NCBI GenBank assembly: GCA_016185875.1
Contig: JACPMS010000078.1
Coordinates: forward strand, 1 to 21,482
Length of the DNA: 21,482 bases
Source: Candidatus Woesearchaeota archaeon
GTDB taxonomy: Archaea; Nanobdellota; Nanobdellia; Woesearchaeales; GW2011-AR4
Direction: 5' to 3'
The position numbers and the translations under genes are program-made. The notes beneath the pieces are model-generated. The model was not told the origin of the DNA. It saw only the letters and a list, made by a program, of their open reading frames with translations, and made no database searches. Below are positions 13,379-20,398 of this stretch, one piece after another. How positions within the stretch are numbered: position 1 is the first letter of the stretch; each line of letters opens with the position of its first letter.

Positions 13379-14636
13379 TCTCCTCATCAAAAATCTCCCT
13401 TACGGAATTTTCAATATCGCTTTTCAGATTTTCAATGGAATTTGCAAGCTTCACAACATCATTTTTTAACTTGTTAAATTCGTCATTATCCTTCTCAATT
13501 TTCAGGTTAAGCTCCTCCAATTGCACATTAAAATTCCTGAACTTTTCAGCAACGCGTGTTGCTTTTATTTTGCTGTCAAGCTCTTCCATTTCCGCCTTGA
13601 ATGAGAAGTATCTTTTTAAAAACTGCCCGATAAATTCCCTGTTCAGTTTCTTAATTTCTTCAATTGATTTATCCTTTTTTTTGCTGTCAATCTGCAGCTT
13701 GCCTTCGTTCAATGCCTTTTCCAAATTCTTCAGAATTTCCAGAATAACCAAATTCCTGTCATTTGCAAGCGTCTCAATTGGCTGCTTTAAATACTCCAGA
13801 ACAATCTCTTCGTGCTCGAAAGCAATGTGGGAATATTTGCGCAAAGGCCTTTCCAAGACAGAAAACGACTGCAAAATCTGGTTTTCATCTTCATAAAAAG
13901 ACCTTGATTTTGATTTTTTTCCCTCATTGAGCTTCAGGAAATCCTTATGATCGTCGCTGTCATTGAACTTTTGTATATTTGCCATTACCTCGTCTTTTTC
14001 ATTATTTGCCAGCTTTATTGCAGCTTCAATATTTTTAAAGTCCACATTCAGGTTTATCTTGTGTTTTGATTTTATTTTCAGGCTCTGGGCTTTTTCAATC
14101 GTTTTATTTACATTGACAACCTTTTCATCATTCAGGAATGATTTCAGCCTTGAAAAAATCGTGTCAAAATTCTTGAGATTTTGCGCTATTTTGTTTGTTT
14201 CATTTGCGAAGAACTCCTGCAGTATCGAATAGCTCCTGAAAGTCCCCTTGTTCAGGTCGTTTATCAGCTCGTCAAACAATTTGCAGAAATCGACAAGGTA
14301 GAAGTAGTCCTTGTTGTTGATTTCCATATGCCCGAGAAAAGAGTTTACAGCCCTTATGTATGCTTTCCTGTTGCCTTCCATATACTGCTTTGCCTTGAAT
14401 GGAATGTTTGGGTTTTGCAGTTTCGCATTCCCAAGAACTTCGACATTAAAGCGCGCTCTTTGCAGCTCTTCATTAACCTTCATCAGAATTGATTCTGTCT
14501 GCTGGTTTATATCCTCCATTAATGGCTTTGATTTCTCATTAAGCCATTCCTCAAGGCTGTACAGGCTTATTTCTACTGCTTCCCTGGCTTCCTGCACTTC
14601 CTCGTTTTTGAAGATTTTCCTAAGGAATTCCAGCAT
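13362..14636 (-). CDS. Coiled-coil protein of unknown function
   Basis: A 424-residue, strongly charged, almost wholly helical protein with no signal peptide or membrane helix. It starts MLEFLRKIFKNEEVQEAREAVE, has a middle region with NKDYFYLVDFCKLFDELI and LQEFFANETNKIAQNL, and ends in a clear coiled coil (about 345-420). The ATG at 14636 is 30 nt after a minus-strand TATA-like ATTATATG; an earlier in-frame ATG at 14663 lies inside that box and is not favoured. It is divergent from hppA and convergent with pgk, overlapping the latter by 17 bp. The layout suggests a structural or scaffolding role, but I do not recognise the family. Confidence 0.85.
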   Translation of the reverse strand: MLEFLRKIFKNEEVQEAREAVEISLYSLEEWLNEKSKPLMEDINQQTESILMKVNEELQRARFNVEVLGNAKLQNPNIPFKAKQYMEGNRKAYIRAVNSFLGHMEINNKDYFYLVDFCKLFDELINDLNKGTFRSYSILQEFFANETNKIAQNLKNFDTIFSRLKSFLNDEKVVNVNKTIEKAQSLKIKSKHKINLNVDFKNIEAAIKLANNEKDEVMANIQKFNDSDDHKDFLKLNEGKKSKSRSFYEDENQILQSFSVLERPLRKYSHIAFEHEEIVLEYLKQPIETLANDRNLVILEILKNLEKALNEGKLQIDSKKKDKSIEEIKKLNREFIGQFLKRYFSFKAEMEELDSKIKATRVAEKFRNFNVQLEELNLKIEKDNDEFNKLKNDVVKLANSIENLKSDIENSVREIFDEEIKVVV

Positions 14637-14660
14637 TTTATAATGACTAGAGAGTTGATA

Positions 14661-14718
14661 CATATAATTTTTACTATTTTTGAGGGTTGAAAATTGGATT
14701 TTTAAAAAAATTTATAAA
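14661..14718. promoter_or_regulatory. Divergent promoter region: TATA boxes for the coiled-coil gene (14661-14670, minus) and hppA (14711-14718, plus)
   Basis: The minus-strand AAATTATATG is centred about 30 nt before ATG 14636. TTTATAAA at 14711-14718 is about 28 nt before ATG 14742. The plus-strand box overlaps the first in-frame ATG of hppA (14718), which argues that the real start is 14742. Confidence 0.5.
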
Positions 14719-14741
14719 TGGGCATTTTTTCTGATTCCGCT

Positions 14742-16799
14742 ATGGAGTTTTTGCTAACGATAGTAATCACAATCAGCATTCTGGCACTGCTTTTTTCTGC
14801 TTATCTGGCAAGGCAGGTCCTGAAAAAAGATACCGGGACAGCAGCAATGCAGGAGATTTCTAATGCAATCAAAATTGGGGCTGAGGCTTTCCTGAAAAGG
14901 CAGTATACAACAATTGCAGTTCTTTCGATTTCGGTTTCAGTTGTGATATTCGGTACATATGCATTTCTTGGCAAGACAGAGCTTGGCTGGCGCACTTCAG
15001 TTGCTTTTCTCTTTGGGGCATTCAGCTCTGGATTAGCCGGCATTGTTGGAATGTGGGTCTCGATAAGAACAAATATAAGGACAGCAAGCGCTGCCAAGAG
15101 AAGCCTGAATGAGGCATTCGTTACTGCTTTGAGAGGAGGCGCTGTTACAGGCATTATTCTTGTTGCTATGTCTTTGCTCGGAGTTTCATTGATATATTAT
15201 CTGTTCAGCCTTGGCGCAGATCCAAAAGAGGTGCCATTCCTGATTGTGGGTTATGGCTTTGGCGCTTCTTTTGTTGCCTTGTTTGCACAATTGGGAGGTG
15301 GAATTTACACAAAAGCAGCTGATGTCGGCTCTGATTTGGTTGGAAAGGTGGAGAAGGGAATTCCAGAAGACGACCCTAGAAATCCTGCGGTTATTGCTGA
15401 CCTTGTCGGGGACAATGTTGGTGACTGCGCTGGAAGAGGCGCTGACTTGTTTGAAAGCACAGCAGCTGAAAATATCGGAGCTATGATTTTGGGTGTTGCT
15501 CTGTACCCTGTTTTCGGAATTAAGGGAGTGATGTTTCCTTTGGCAGTCAGGGCATTTGGGTTGATAGCAACAATCATTGGGATAATGACTGTCAAGCTGA
15601 AAAATGAAAATGAAAACCCTATGGCAGCATTGAACAGAGGGTATTACATAACAAGCTTTCTTGCGGCAATTGTATTTTATTTCACAACAAAATTACTTCT
15701 TGACAATATCTTATTCTTCTATGCAGGATTAGTAGGCATTGTTACAAGCATTCTGATTGTGTGGATTACAGTTTATTACACAGACCACAATTACAGGCCT
15801 GTAAAGAGCATAGCAAAAGCTTCCCAAACAGGACATGCGACTAACATAATAACAGGCTTTGCAGTTGGCCTTGAATCAACTGTCTTGCCGGTCATTGTTT
15901 TGTCTGTGGCTTTGCTCGCTTCATTCTATTTAGGCAGTATTAGCGGACTGGAGCATGGCGGCTTGTATGGAACAGCCATTGCAACTATGGGAATGCTTGC
16001 AACAGCAGCTTATGTTTTGGCAATGGACAACTTTGGGCCGATAACAGACAATGCAGGCGGCATTGTTGAGATGAGCAAGGCATCTGAGCAGATAAGAAGA
16101 AGAACAGACAAGCTCGATGCTGTCGGCAACACAACAAAGGCATTGACAAAAGGATATGCGATTGGAAGCGCTGCACTTGCAGCATTTTTGCTTTTCAGCG
16201 CCTATCTTGATGATGTGGCAAAGCACACAGGGCTTAGGATAGTTGTTGTTGACTTGTCAAAGGTTCATGTTTTTGTCGGCGCCTTGATTGGAGCAATGCT
16301 GATATTCTTGTTCAGCTCTTTAGCCATAAAAGCTGTTGGCGATGCAGCATATTCAATCATCAATGAAGTCAGAAGGCAGTGGAAGGAGAAAAAGGGCATT
16401 ATGACTGGAAAGGAAAAGCCTGATTATGCAAAAGTTGTTGACATTTGCGTAAAAGCCTCATTGAAGAAAATGATTTTGCCAGGCTTGCTTGTTGTTGCAA
16501 CAACTGTTGTTGTCGGGGTTGTTTTGAAGTATGAGGCTGCTGCGGCATTTTTGATGGTCGGTACTATAACAGGAATCTTAATGGCTCTGCTGCTTAACAA
16601 TAGCGGGGGTGCATGGGACAATGCTAAGAAATACATTGAGGAAGGCGAATACGGCGGCAAAGGCTCTGAACCCCACAAAGCATCTGTTACAGGAGATACT
16701 GTGGGGGACCCCTTCAAGGACACTGCAGGGCCCTCTCTTCACGTATTAATTAAACTATTATCAACAATAACATTAGTATTAGTTCCATTGTTTGTGTAG
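14742..16799 (+). CDS. hppA: Membrane-bound H+-translocating pyrophosphatase, K+-independent type
   Basis: This membrane enzyme of about 16 helices couples PPi hydrolysis to proton export. The 685-residue protein has KAADVGSDLVGKVEKGIPEDDPRNPAVIAD (substrate site with the acidic DxxxD pattern), GDNVGDCAGRGADLFES, DNFGPITDNAGGIVEMS and the C-terminal KASVTGDTVGDPFKDTAGPSLH. GNTTKALTKG has Lys466 and Thr469, the pair typical of K+-independent H+-pumping enzymes; K+-dependent ones have Ala and Gly there. ATG 14718 is also in frame but overlaps the TATA box, so ATG 14742 is used. It likely works with the ATP synthase on the same gradient. A T7 run follows the stop. Confidence 0.97.
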   Translation: MEFLLTIVITISILALLFSAYLARQVLKKDTGTAAMQEISNAIKIGAEAFLKRQYTTIAVLSISVSVVIFGTYAFLGKTELGWRTSVAFLFGAFSSGLAGIVGMWVSIRTNIRTASAAKRSLNEAFVTALRGGAVTGIILVAMSLLGVSLIYYLFSLGADPKEVPFLIVGYGFGASFVALFAQLGGGIYTKAADVGSDLVGKVEKGIPEDDPRNPAVIADLVGDNVGDCAGRGADLFESTAAENIGAMILGVALYPVFGIKGVMFPLAVRAFGLIATIIGIMTVKLKNENENPMAALNRGYYITSFLAAIVFYFTTKLLLDNILFFYAGLVGIVTSILIVWITVYYTDHNYRPVKSIAKASQTGHATNIITGFAVGLESTVLPVIVLSVALLASFYLGSISGLEHGGLYGTAIATMGMLATAAYVLAMDNFGPITDNAGGIVEMSKASEQIRRRTDKLDAVGNTTKALTKGYAIGSAALAAFLLFSAYLDDVAKHTGLRIVVVDLSKVHVFVGALIGAMLIFLFSSLAIKAVGDAAYSIINEVRRQWKEKKGIMTGKEKPDYAKVVDICVKASLKKMILPGLLVVATTVVVGVVLKYEAAAAFLMVGTITGILMALLLNNSGGAWDNAKKYIEEGEYGGKGSEPHKASVTGDTVGDPFKDTAGPSLHVLIKLLSTITLVLVPLFV

Positions 16800-16805
16800 T
16801 TTTGA

Positions 16806-16817
16806 TTTCTTTTTTTG
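16806..16817 (+). terminator. T-rich terminator candidate after hppA
   Basis: A run of seven T (16810-16816) in a T-rich stretch right after the hppA stop fits archaeal U-tract termination. The remaining spacer (16818-16910) is A-rich, with CAATAAC and ATAAA-like motifs, leading to the rnp4 ATG. Confidence 0.35.
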
Positions 16818-16910
16818 AATTTGATAAGGATAGATTTAAATTAAATTAAAAACATTAATTAAAAAAACAATAACAAAAACTCATTAAAATAATAAAATTC
16901 AATAAATAAA

Positions 16911-17222
16911 ATGCCAAAAAAACACTACAGGAAATCGCATAAAGTGCAGCAAATAGCAAAAGCCCGCATTAACTTCTTGTTTCAGCATGCTAAGGAGGTG
17001 TTTAAGGAAGACAGCAAACTCTCTGACAAGTATGTTAAGATTGCAAGAAGGATTGCAATGAAGCATAAAATCAAGCTTGGCTCTTCCCTTAAGAAAAGGT
17101 TTTGCAAGCACTGCCATAAGTATCTTGTGCCTGGGGTTAATTGCAGGGTTAGGATTCATAAGCATAGGCTTATCTATTATTGCTTAAGCTGCAAGCATTA
17201 TATGAGGCATCCTGTGAAATAA
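16911..17222 (+). CDS. rnp4: Ribonuclease P protein component 4 (Rpr2/Rpp21 family)
   Basis: A 103-residue basic protein: N-terminal helices (AKARINFLFQHAKEVFKEDSKLSDKYVKIARRIAMKHKIKL) and a C-terminal zinc ribbon with Cys65-x2-Cys68 and Cys91-x2-Cys94 (KRFCKHC ... YYCLSCKHY). This is the RNase P subunit Rpr2/Rpp21, which with Rpp29 helps the RNase P RNA remove tRNA 5' leaders. Helical pattern, YVKIARRIAMK motif, zinc ligands and length all fit. Preceded by an A-rich leader without a Shine-Dalgarno site. Confidence 0.95.
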   Translation: MPKKHYRKSHKVQQIAKARINFLFQHAKEVFKEDSKLSDKYVKIARRIAMKHKIKLGSSLKKRFCKHCHKYLVPGVNCRVRIHKHRLIYYCLSCKHYMRHPVK

Positions 17223-17282
17223 TAGTTTATATATTATTTTCTATATTGTAAATAACTAATATTCCTATTAACAAGCGAAAGC

Positions 17283-17327
17283 TTTATATACAAGTTATAT
17301 CACTACCAAGTAACAAAAGTTGGGGGT
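17283..17327 (+). promoter_or_regulatory. TATA box (17283-17290) and Shine-Dalgarno site (17322-17327) for the small-ORF cluster
   Basis: TTTATATA is followed about 25 nt later by the expected start near 17312. GGGGGT lies seven bases before ATG 17335. A second TATA-like TTTATATATT lies at 17226-17235, just after rnp4. Confidence 0.5.
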
Positions 17328-17334
17328 TTTACAT

Positions 17335-17433
17335 ATGTGTTTAGGCTGTTCAGTAGCAGAAGGCAATGCTTACGCTAAAAACGAGAAGCAAATTGAATAC
17401 ACAAATCAGGAATATAGCAATTCAACTTACTAG
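17335..17433 (+). CDS. Putative 32-residue peptide with an N-terminal CxxC motif
   Basis: ATG to TAG, 32 residues, beginning MCLGCSVAEGNAYAKNEKQ and ending rich in N, Y, S and T. A TATA box and a GGGGGT ribosome site stand at the right distances, which is unusual for a random ORF. The only notable motif is CLGC at positions 2-5, which could bind metal in a dimer or form a disulfide. No homologue is recognised. It is followed after 8 nt by another small ORF. Confidence 0.5.
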   Translation: MCLGCSVAEGNAYAKNEKQIEYTNQEYSNSTY

Positions 17434-17441
17434 AGGCTAAA

Positions 17442-17591
17442 ATGGAAGTAGAGGAATTATTTTTGGACGAGGACATGGAAAGGATTGAGGAAATGAGAAG
17501 CGAAAGGAAGAAGATGAAAGACAAGGATTTCGCTAAATTAATAAACAAAAAGGACCTGTCAGATTTTGAAATGGACGAGATGTTTTTGTAG
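17442..17591 (+). CDS. Small acidic helical protein, 49 residues, unknown
   Basis: ATG to TAG, 49 residues, beginning MEVEELFLDEDMERIEEM and ending DLSDFEMDEMFL. It is very rich in E, D, K and M and predicted fully helical, with a basic middle (RSERKKMKDKDFAK). Short linear-peptide character suggests a regulator or a binding partner of a larger protein. It sits between the 32-residue ORF and the membrane protein gene, separated by 8 nt on each side, so the three probably share one transcript. Confidence 0.6.
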   Translation: MEVEELFLDEDMERIEEMRSERKKMKDKDFAKLINKKDLSDFEMDEMFL

Positions 17592-17599
17592 GTGTGAAT

Positions 17600-18286
17600 A
17601 TGACATATAATTCTGACCATATGCATCAAGGGAGTAATGATTTGCCACAAAAAGATAGCACAGGGACGGGTAGAAGACCTGTTGTGGCAGGAATTGTAGG
17701 AAGTTTGATTGGGATGGGAATTCTCAGTAGATTTTTGCCACCTTATGATGAGCTTCGTAAAATGGCAGCAGACCAACTTATCGCATACGATAGAACACAT
17801 AATGTGAGGTATTTTTCAGCAGTTTTGAATAAGAAAGGCAATTTATTGTTTGCAAAGTCGGATATCTTCGGCGAACCTAAGTATTTTGCAGTCGTTGACA
17901 AATATCAAATACCAAGGCTTGGTCCAGAAGAACTTGTACGCAGGGTTAATACCCAATATGGTCGTACTTTTCAGCAAGGTCAATTAAACAAGATGGCTAG
18001 ACTAATGTTTCAACTGTACAAGAATCCAGAACTTATTGATTTACCGAAAGGAATAGTTAAACAGGTTATGTATGACCCACATAAGAGTATAGAATGGAAG
18101 CAAAAAGAACAGTATCCTGTACCGGTGGAAATTACAGAATTTAAAGATAAAAGAGGCAGTTTGAAACGAATTAACTCACTTGAAGATTTGGTTGAAATTG
18201 AAAAAGTTGAAGATGTATTGGGCAGGGTAGTTAATGTAACACATGCCTTTACGCCTAGATTGAAATCTGATAGAATAACTGGTTAA
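17600..18286 (+). CDS. Single-pass membrane protein of unknown function
   Basis: A 228-residue protein. A polar N terminus (about 1-26) is followed by one hydrophobic helix VVAGIVGSLIGMGILSRFL (about 28-46), then a soluble domain with mixed strands and helices (FSAVLNKKGNLLFAKSDIF, YFAVVDKYQIPRLGPEELVRRV, VPVEITEFKDKRG). No known motif is seen. ATG 17600 is preferred to the GTG at 17594 because AGGTG lies five bases upstream. Codon use is more AT-rich, with frequent GGT and GTA, than in the neighbouring rnp4 and hppA genes, suggesting acquisition. It is the third gene of a tight cluster after the two small ORFs. Confidence 0.75.
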   Translation: MTYNSDHMHQGSNDLPQKDSTGTGRRPVVAGIVGSLIGMGILSRFLPPYDELRKMAADQLIAYDRTHNVRYFSAVLNKKGNLLFAKSDIFGEPKYFAVVDKYQIPRLGPEELVRRVNTQYGRTFQQGQLNKMARLMFQLYKNPELIDLPKGIVKQVMYDPHKSIEWKQKEQYPVPVEITEFKDKRGSLKRINSLEDLVEIEKVEDVLGRVVNVTHAFTPRLKSDRITG

Positions 18287-18330
18287 GGCACTGGAGACTA
18301 ATAATTGACTTGTTACTTATTTTTGAATAC

Positions 18331-18340
18331 TTATAATATA
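18331..18340 (+). promoter_or_regulatory. TATA box for the helical-repeat gene
   Basis: TTATAATATA ends 17 nt before ATG 18358, close to the spacing expected for a short-leader or leaderless transcript. It suggests the following gene has its own promoter. Confidence 0.45.
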
Positions 18341-18357
18341 ATCTAGGAAAAGATAGA

Positions 18358-19065
18358 ATGGTAGCATTTAGGGGGAGTTTAGAAGGATTGTTGTGCTTTC
18401 AATTAGTGTCAATGCAACCAACTGCTTTAAACCAATTTCTTGACCACCAAAGAACACCAATTGTAACTCACAAAGAACAGGGTGAATTGCGCAATGGGTT
18501 ACCAAGACCTGTTGAAATTTTGTCCAAGCACCACATTTATGACGAATTTGCTAAATTAAGGGACGCAGATATAATTGCTGAACAAAACCCCCTTTTAGCC
18601 ATTGACCTCTACAAGGGATTAATAACCCGGAATGGAGGTTTAAAAGAAACAGCGATTAAAAGAGCTGGTGATCTCTATTTTAGGTTGGCTTTTAAAAATT
18701 ACGGTTCAAACCCATTCGAAATTTTAGTAGAAAGAATAAACATAAATGATGCTCTGAGTTTCTATGAAGACATAATCAAAAATCACGGAGAAAGTGCTTA
18801 TGTTCCAGAGGCTAATCTAAATCTAGGCAAACTAGTATGCTGCACTTTGCAAAATAAAGATGTCAAGAAAGGTGTTGCTTATTTGCATGAAGCATTAAGG
18901 ACAGGAAGTGATTCTGTAAAGCAGCAAGCTCTTGTAATGTTGCTTAATATAGCTAGATATCATGTTGGTAGTGACTACAGAGACCTAGGACTAAGAAAAA
19001 CAGAAGATTATTCAAAGGAATTACAAGAGATCGGACAAAAAGTAAGACATTTACAACCCAAATGA
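18358..19065 (+). CDS. Helical-repeat (TPR/Sel1-like) protein of unknown function
   Basis: A 235-residue soluble protein. From about residue 65 the sequence breaks into helix pairs with small and aromatic residues spaced like TPR repeats (DIIAEQNPLLAIDLYKGLI, ETAIKRAGDLYFRLAFKNYG, DALSFYEDIIKNHGESAYVPEANLNLGKL, GVAYLHEALRTGSDSVKQQALVMLLNIA). Such folds bind partner proteins. The N-terminal 60 residues show nothing recognised. ATG 18358 follows a TATA box; ATG 18412 is a possible later start. Codon use is AT-rich like the gene before it. A T8 run after the stop (19074-19081) may terminate it. Confidence 0.72.
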   Translation: MVAFRGSLEGLLCFQLVSMQPTALNQFLDHQRTPIVTHKEQGELRNGLPRPVEILSKHHIYDEFAKLRDADIIAEQNPLLAIDLYKGLITRNGGLKETAIKRAGDLYFRLAFKNYGSNPFEILVERININDALSFYEDIIKNHGESAYVPEANLNLGKLVCCTLQNKDVKKGVAYLHEALRTGSDSVKQQALVMLLNIARYHVGSDYRDLGLRKTEDYSKELQEIGQKVRHLQPK

Positions 19066-19073
19066 TATTTCAA

Positions 19074-19081
19074 TTTTTTTT
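19074..19081 (+). terminator. T8 terminator candidate
   Basis: Eight T residues start nine bases after the stop of the helical-repeat gene. They fit U-tract termination in archaea. No hairpin precedes them. Confidence 0.4.
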
Positions 19082-19089
19082 AAGTTTGA

Positions 19090-19134
19090 ATTTCAATTGA
19101 AATAATATGTAAAGTGCAAACAAACTTTTATAAA
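19090..19134 (+). promoter_or_regulatory. Promoter of the dph2 fragment with an upstream 14-bp palindrome
   Basis: ATTTCAATTGAAAT (19090-19103) is a perfect palindrome about 20 nt upstream of the TATA-like TTTATAAAT (19126-19134). That box lies about 28 nt before ATG 19158. The position before box A could suit an activator or a repressor. AT-rich palindromes of this size can be chance. Confidence 0.4.
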
Positions 19135-19157
19135 TTTAAGTGTTGTTCTATAACATT

Positions 19158-19424
19158 ATGCACTCCTACGACCTAGAGCTGGAAAAAGTAATCGAAAGAA
19201 TCAACAAGGAAAACGCTAAGCTAGTTTGCATCCAATTACCAGATGGCTTAAAACCAAGAGCAAAGGAAATACAGCAGGCAATAGAGAAAAATACAAAAGC
19301 TGATGTTGTCATGTGGATGGGCTCGTGCTTTGGCGCCTGCGACGTGCCTTTGCAGGTTGAAAGGCTTGGAGTTGATTTGCTTGTGCAATGGGGGCACTCC
19401 ACTTGGAGAGGGACTTGGCATTAA
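19158..19424 (+). pseudogene. dph2: N-terminal fragment of diphthamide synthase Dph2
   Basis: The 88-residue product begins with the Dph2 start YDLELEKVIERINKENAKLVCIQLPDGLKPRAKEI and has GSCFGACDVP, which carries the first of three cysteines that hold the 4Fe-4S cluster, then GVDLLVQWGHS. It then ends with eight unrelated residues and a stop. Archaeal Dph2 is about 330-350 residues with the other two cysteines in later domains, so about three quarters are missing; the other frames downstream hold no continuation. The promoter seems intact and the start (19158, not the GTG at 19140) is normal. Dph2 makes the first C-C bond of diphthamide on elongation factor 2; this fragment cannot do so alone. 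Confidence 0.85.
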
Positions 19425-19425
19425 T

Positions 19426-19436
19426 CTTTATATATT
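19426..19436 (+). promoter_or_regulatory. TATA box for the Nudix gene
   Basis: CTTTATATATT directly follows the dph2 fragment stop and is about 25 nt before ATG 19456, indicating a leaderless transcript. The frame is open further upstream, but the TATA box argues against earlier starts. Confidence 0.55.
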
Positions 19437-19455
19437 ACCGCTTATTCTAAACCAT

Positions 19456-19848
19456 ATGAAAACCTATTTAGTTGTTACTGGAATTGTTAAATTCAAGAAC
19501 AAGGTTTTAATCCTGAAGAAATCACCGAATGACTATAATTACCCAAACAGGTGGAGCTTTTGCTCCGGATACATCAAAGAGTTTGAGTCTGCAGAAGACA
19601 GCGTTTTGAGGGAGATAAAGGAAGAGACTGGCTTGAAAGCGCAAATAGTTAAAAAAGGGAAATTATTCCAGAGGACTGATAAAAATAAATCATGGGTTAT
19701 AGTGCCATTTTTATGCAGAACAAAGGCAAAAGATGTAAAGCTTGACCATGAGAATGTGGAGTTCAGATGGATAAACTTTAACGACATAAAAAACTATCAG
19801 ACAGTCCCTGGCCTGGAGAAAGATTTAAAAGTATTGGGTTTGCAATAA
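19456..19848 (+). CDS. Nudix hydrolase
   Basis: A 131-residue protein with a perfect Nudix box G-x5-E-x7-REIKEETGL (about residues 34-56, starting GYIKEFES). The first strand KTYLVVTGIVKFKNKVLILKK and NRWSFCSGYI lead into it. The family cleaves nucleoside diphosphates linked to another group, such as oxidised nucleotides, nucleotide sugars or NADH-like compounds; the substrate cannot be told here. The C-terminal VEFRWINFNDIKNYQTVPGLEKDLK is typical of the MutT-like group. The ATG is about 25 nt after a TATA box. An A-rich leader separates it from rpiB. Confidence 0.93.
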   Translation: MKTYLVVTGIVKFKNKVLILKKSPNDYNYPNRWSFCSGYIKEFESAEDSVLREIKEETGLKAQIVKKGKLFQRTDKNKSWVIVPFLCRTKAKDVKLDHENVEFRWINFNDIKNYQTVPGLEKDLKVLGLQ

Positions 19849-19856
19849 ATAAAATA

Positions 19857-19937
19857 CAATAACGATTGAACATTAAACTAAAATTTAAAAAATATAAACA
19901 ATAAAAAATCAATATTTTCAAAATAATCAAAATAAAA
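19857..19937 (+). repeat. A-rich leader repeat, copy 3 (upstream of rpiB)
   Basis: CAATAACGATTGAACATT (19857-19874) is identical to 8643-8660. AAATAATCAAAATAA (19921-19935) is identical to 191-205 before gatE and ends two bases before the rpiB ATG. The stretch between is A-rich, with very few G. It shares one motif with the atpB leader and both motifs with the gatE leader. Confidence 0.55.
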
Positions 19938-20393
19938 ATGAAACAAAAGATATTTCTTGGAGCGGACCATGCAGGCTTTGAGTTGAAGGAGCATGTAAAA
20001 AAATATCTTTTAAGGCTGGGATTCAAAGTCGAAGACAAAGGAGCATACAAGTTTGATCCCAAAGACGATTATCCTGACTTCATCGTTCCAGTAGCAAAAA
20101 AGGTTGCAGAAGACCCTGCTAATAATAAAGGCATAATATTTGGCGCTTCGGGACAAGGAGAAGCCATTGCTGCAAATAAAATCAAGGGAGTGAGAGCTGC
20201 CCTTTACTACGGCGGCAACACCGAAATCATAAAGCTCTCCCGCACGCACAATGATGCAAATATACTTTCTCTTGGCGCAAGATTTTTGTCAAAAGAGGAA
20301 GCAATAGAAGCAATAAAAATATGGCTTGGAACGGACTTCAGCAATGAAGCAAGGCATGCCAGAAGAATAAAAAAAATAAGCAAAATCAAGTAA
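19938..20393 (+). CDS. rpiB: Ribose-5-phosphate isomerase B (RpiB/LacAB family, Glu-base type)
   Basis: A 151-residue sugar-phosphate isomerase interconverting ribose 5-phosphate and ribulose 5-phosphate. It has GADHAGFELKEHV at the N terminus, DDYPDF (43-48), GASGQGEAIAANKIKGVRAAL (69-89) and SRTHNDANILSLGARFL. In E. coli-type RpiB a cysteine before the GxG loop is the catalytic base; here that position is Gly69, while Glu75 in GQGEAIAANK matches the glutamate base of the mycobacterial RpiB group. Most archaea use the unrelated RpiA, so this is a bacterial-type enzyme. A sugar-phosphate isomerase of related specificity remains possible. The next gene starts 5 nt after its stop. Confidence 0.93.
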   Translation: MKQKIFLGADHAGFELKEHVKKYLLRLGFKVEDKGAYKFDPKDDYPDFIVPVAKKVAEDPANNKGIIFGASGQGEAIAANKIKGVRAALYYGGNTEIIKLSRTHNDANILSLGARFLSKEEAIEAIKIWLGTDFSNEARHARRIKKISKIK

Positions 20394-20398
20394 TTCAA

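Noticed and set aside
13435..14643. Several plus-strand frames opposite the coiled-coil gene
   Set aside because: They are Phe/Ser/Leu-rich complements of a Lys/Glu-rich helical protein. The minus-strand frame is a single long intact one with a promoter.
19303..19455. N-terminal extension of the Nudix protein in the open frame upstream of 19456
   Set aside because: It overlaps the dph2 fragment in another frame, and a TATA box at 19426 places the start at ATG 19456.
19158..19455. dph2 broken by a simple frameshift
   Set aside because: The two other forward frames after 19400 show no Dph2-like sequence, so the rest of the gene is deleted rather than shifted.
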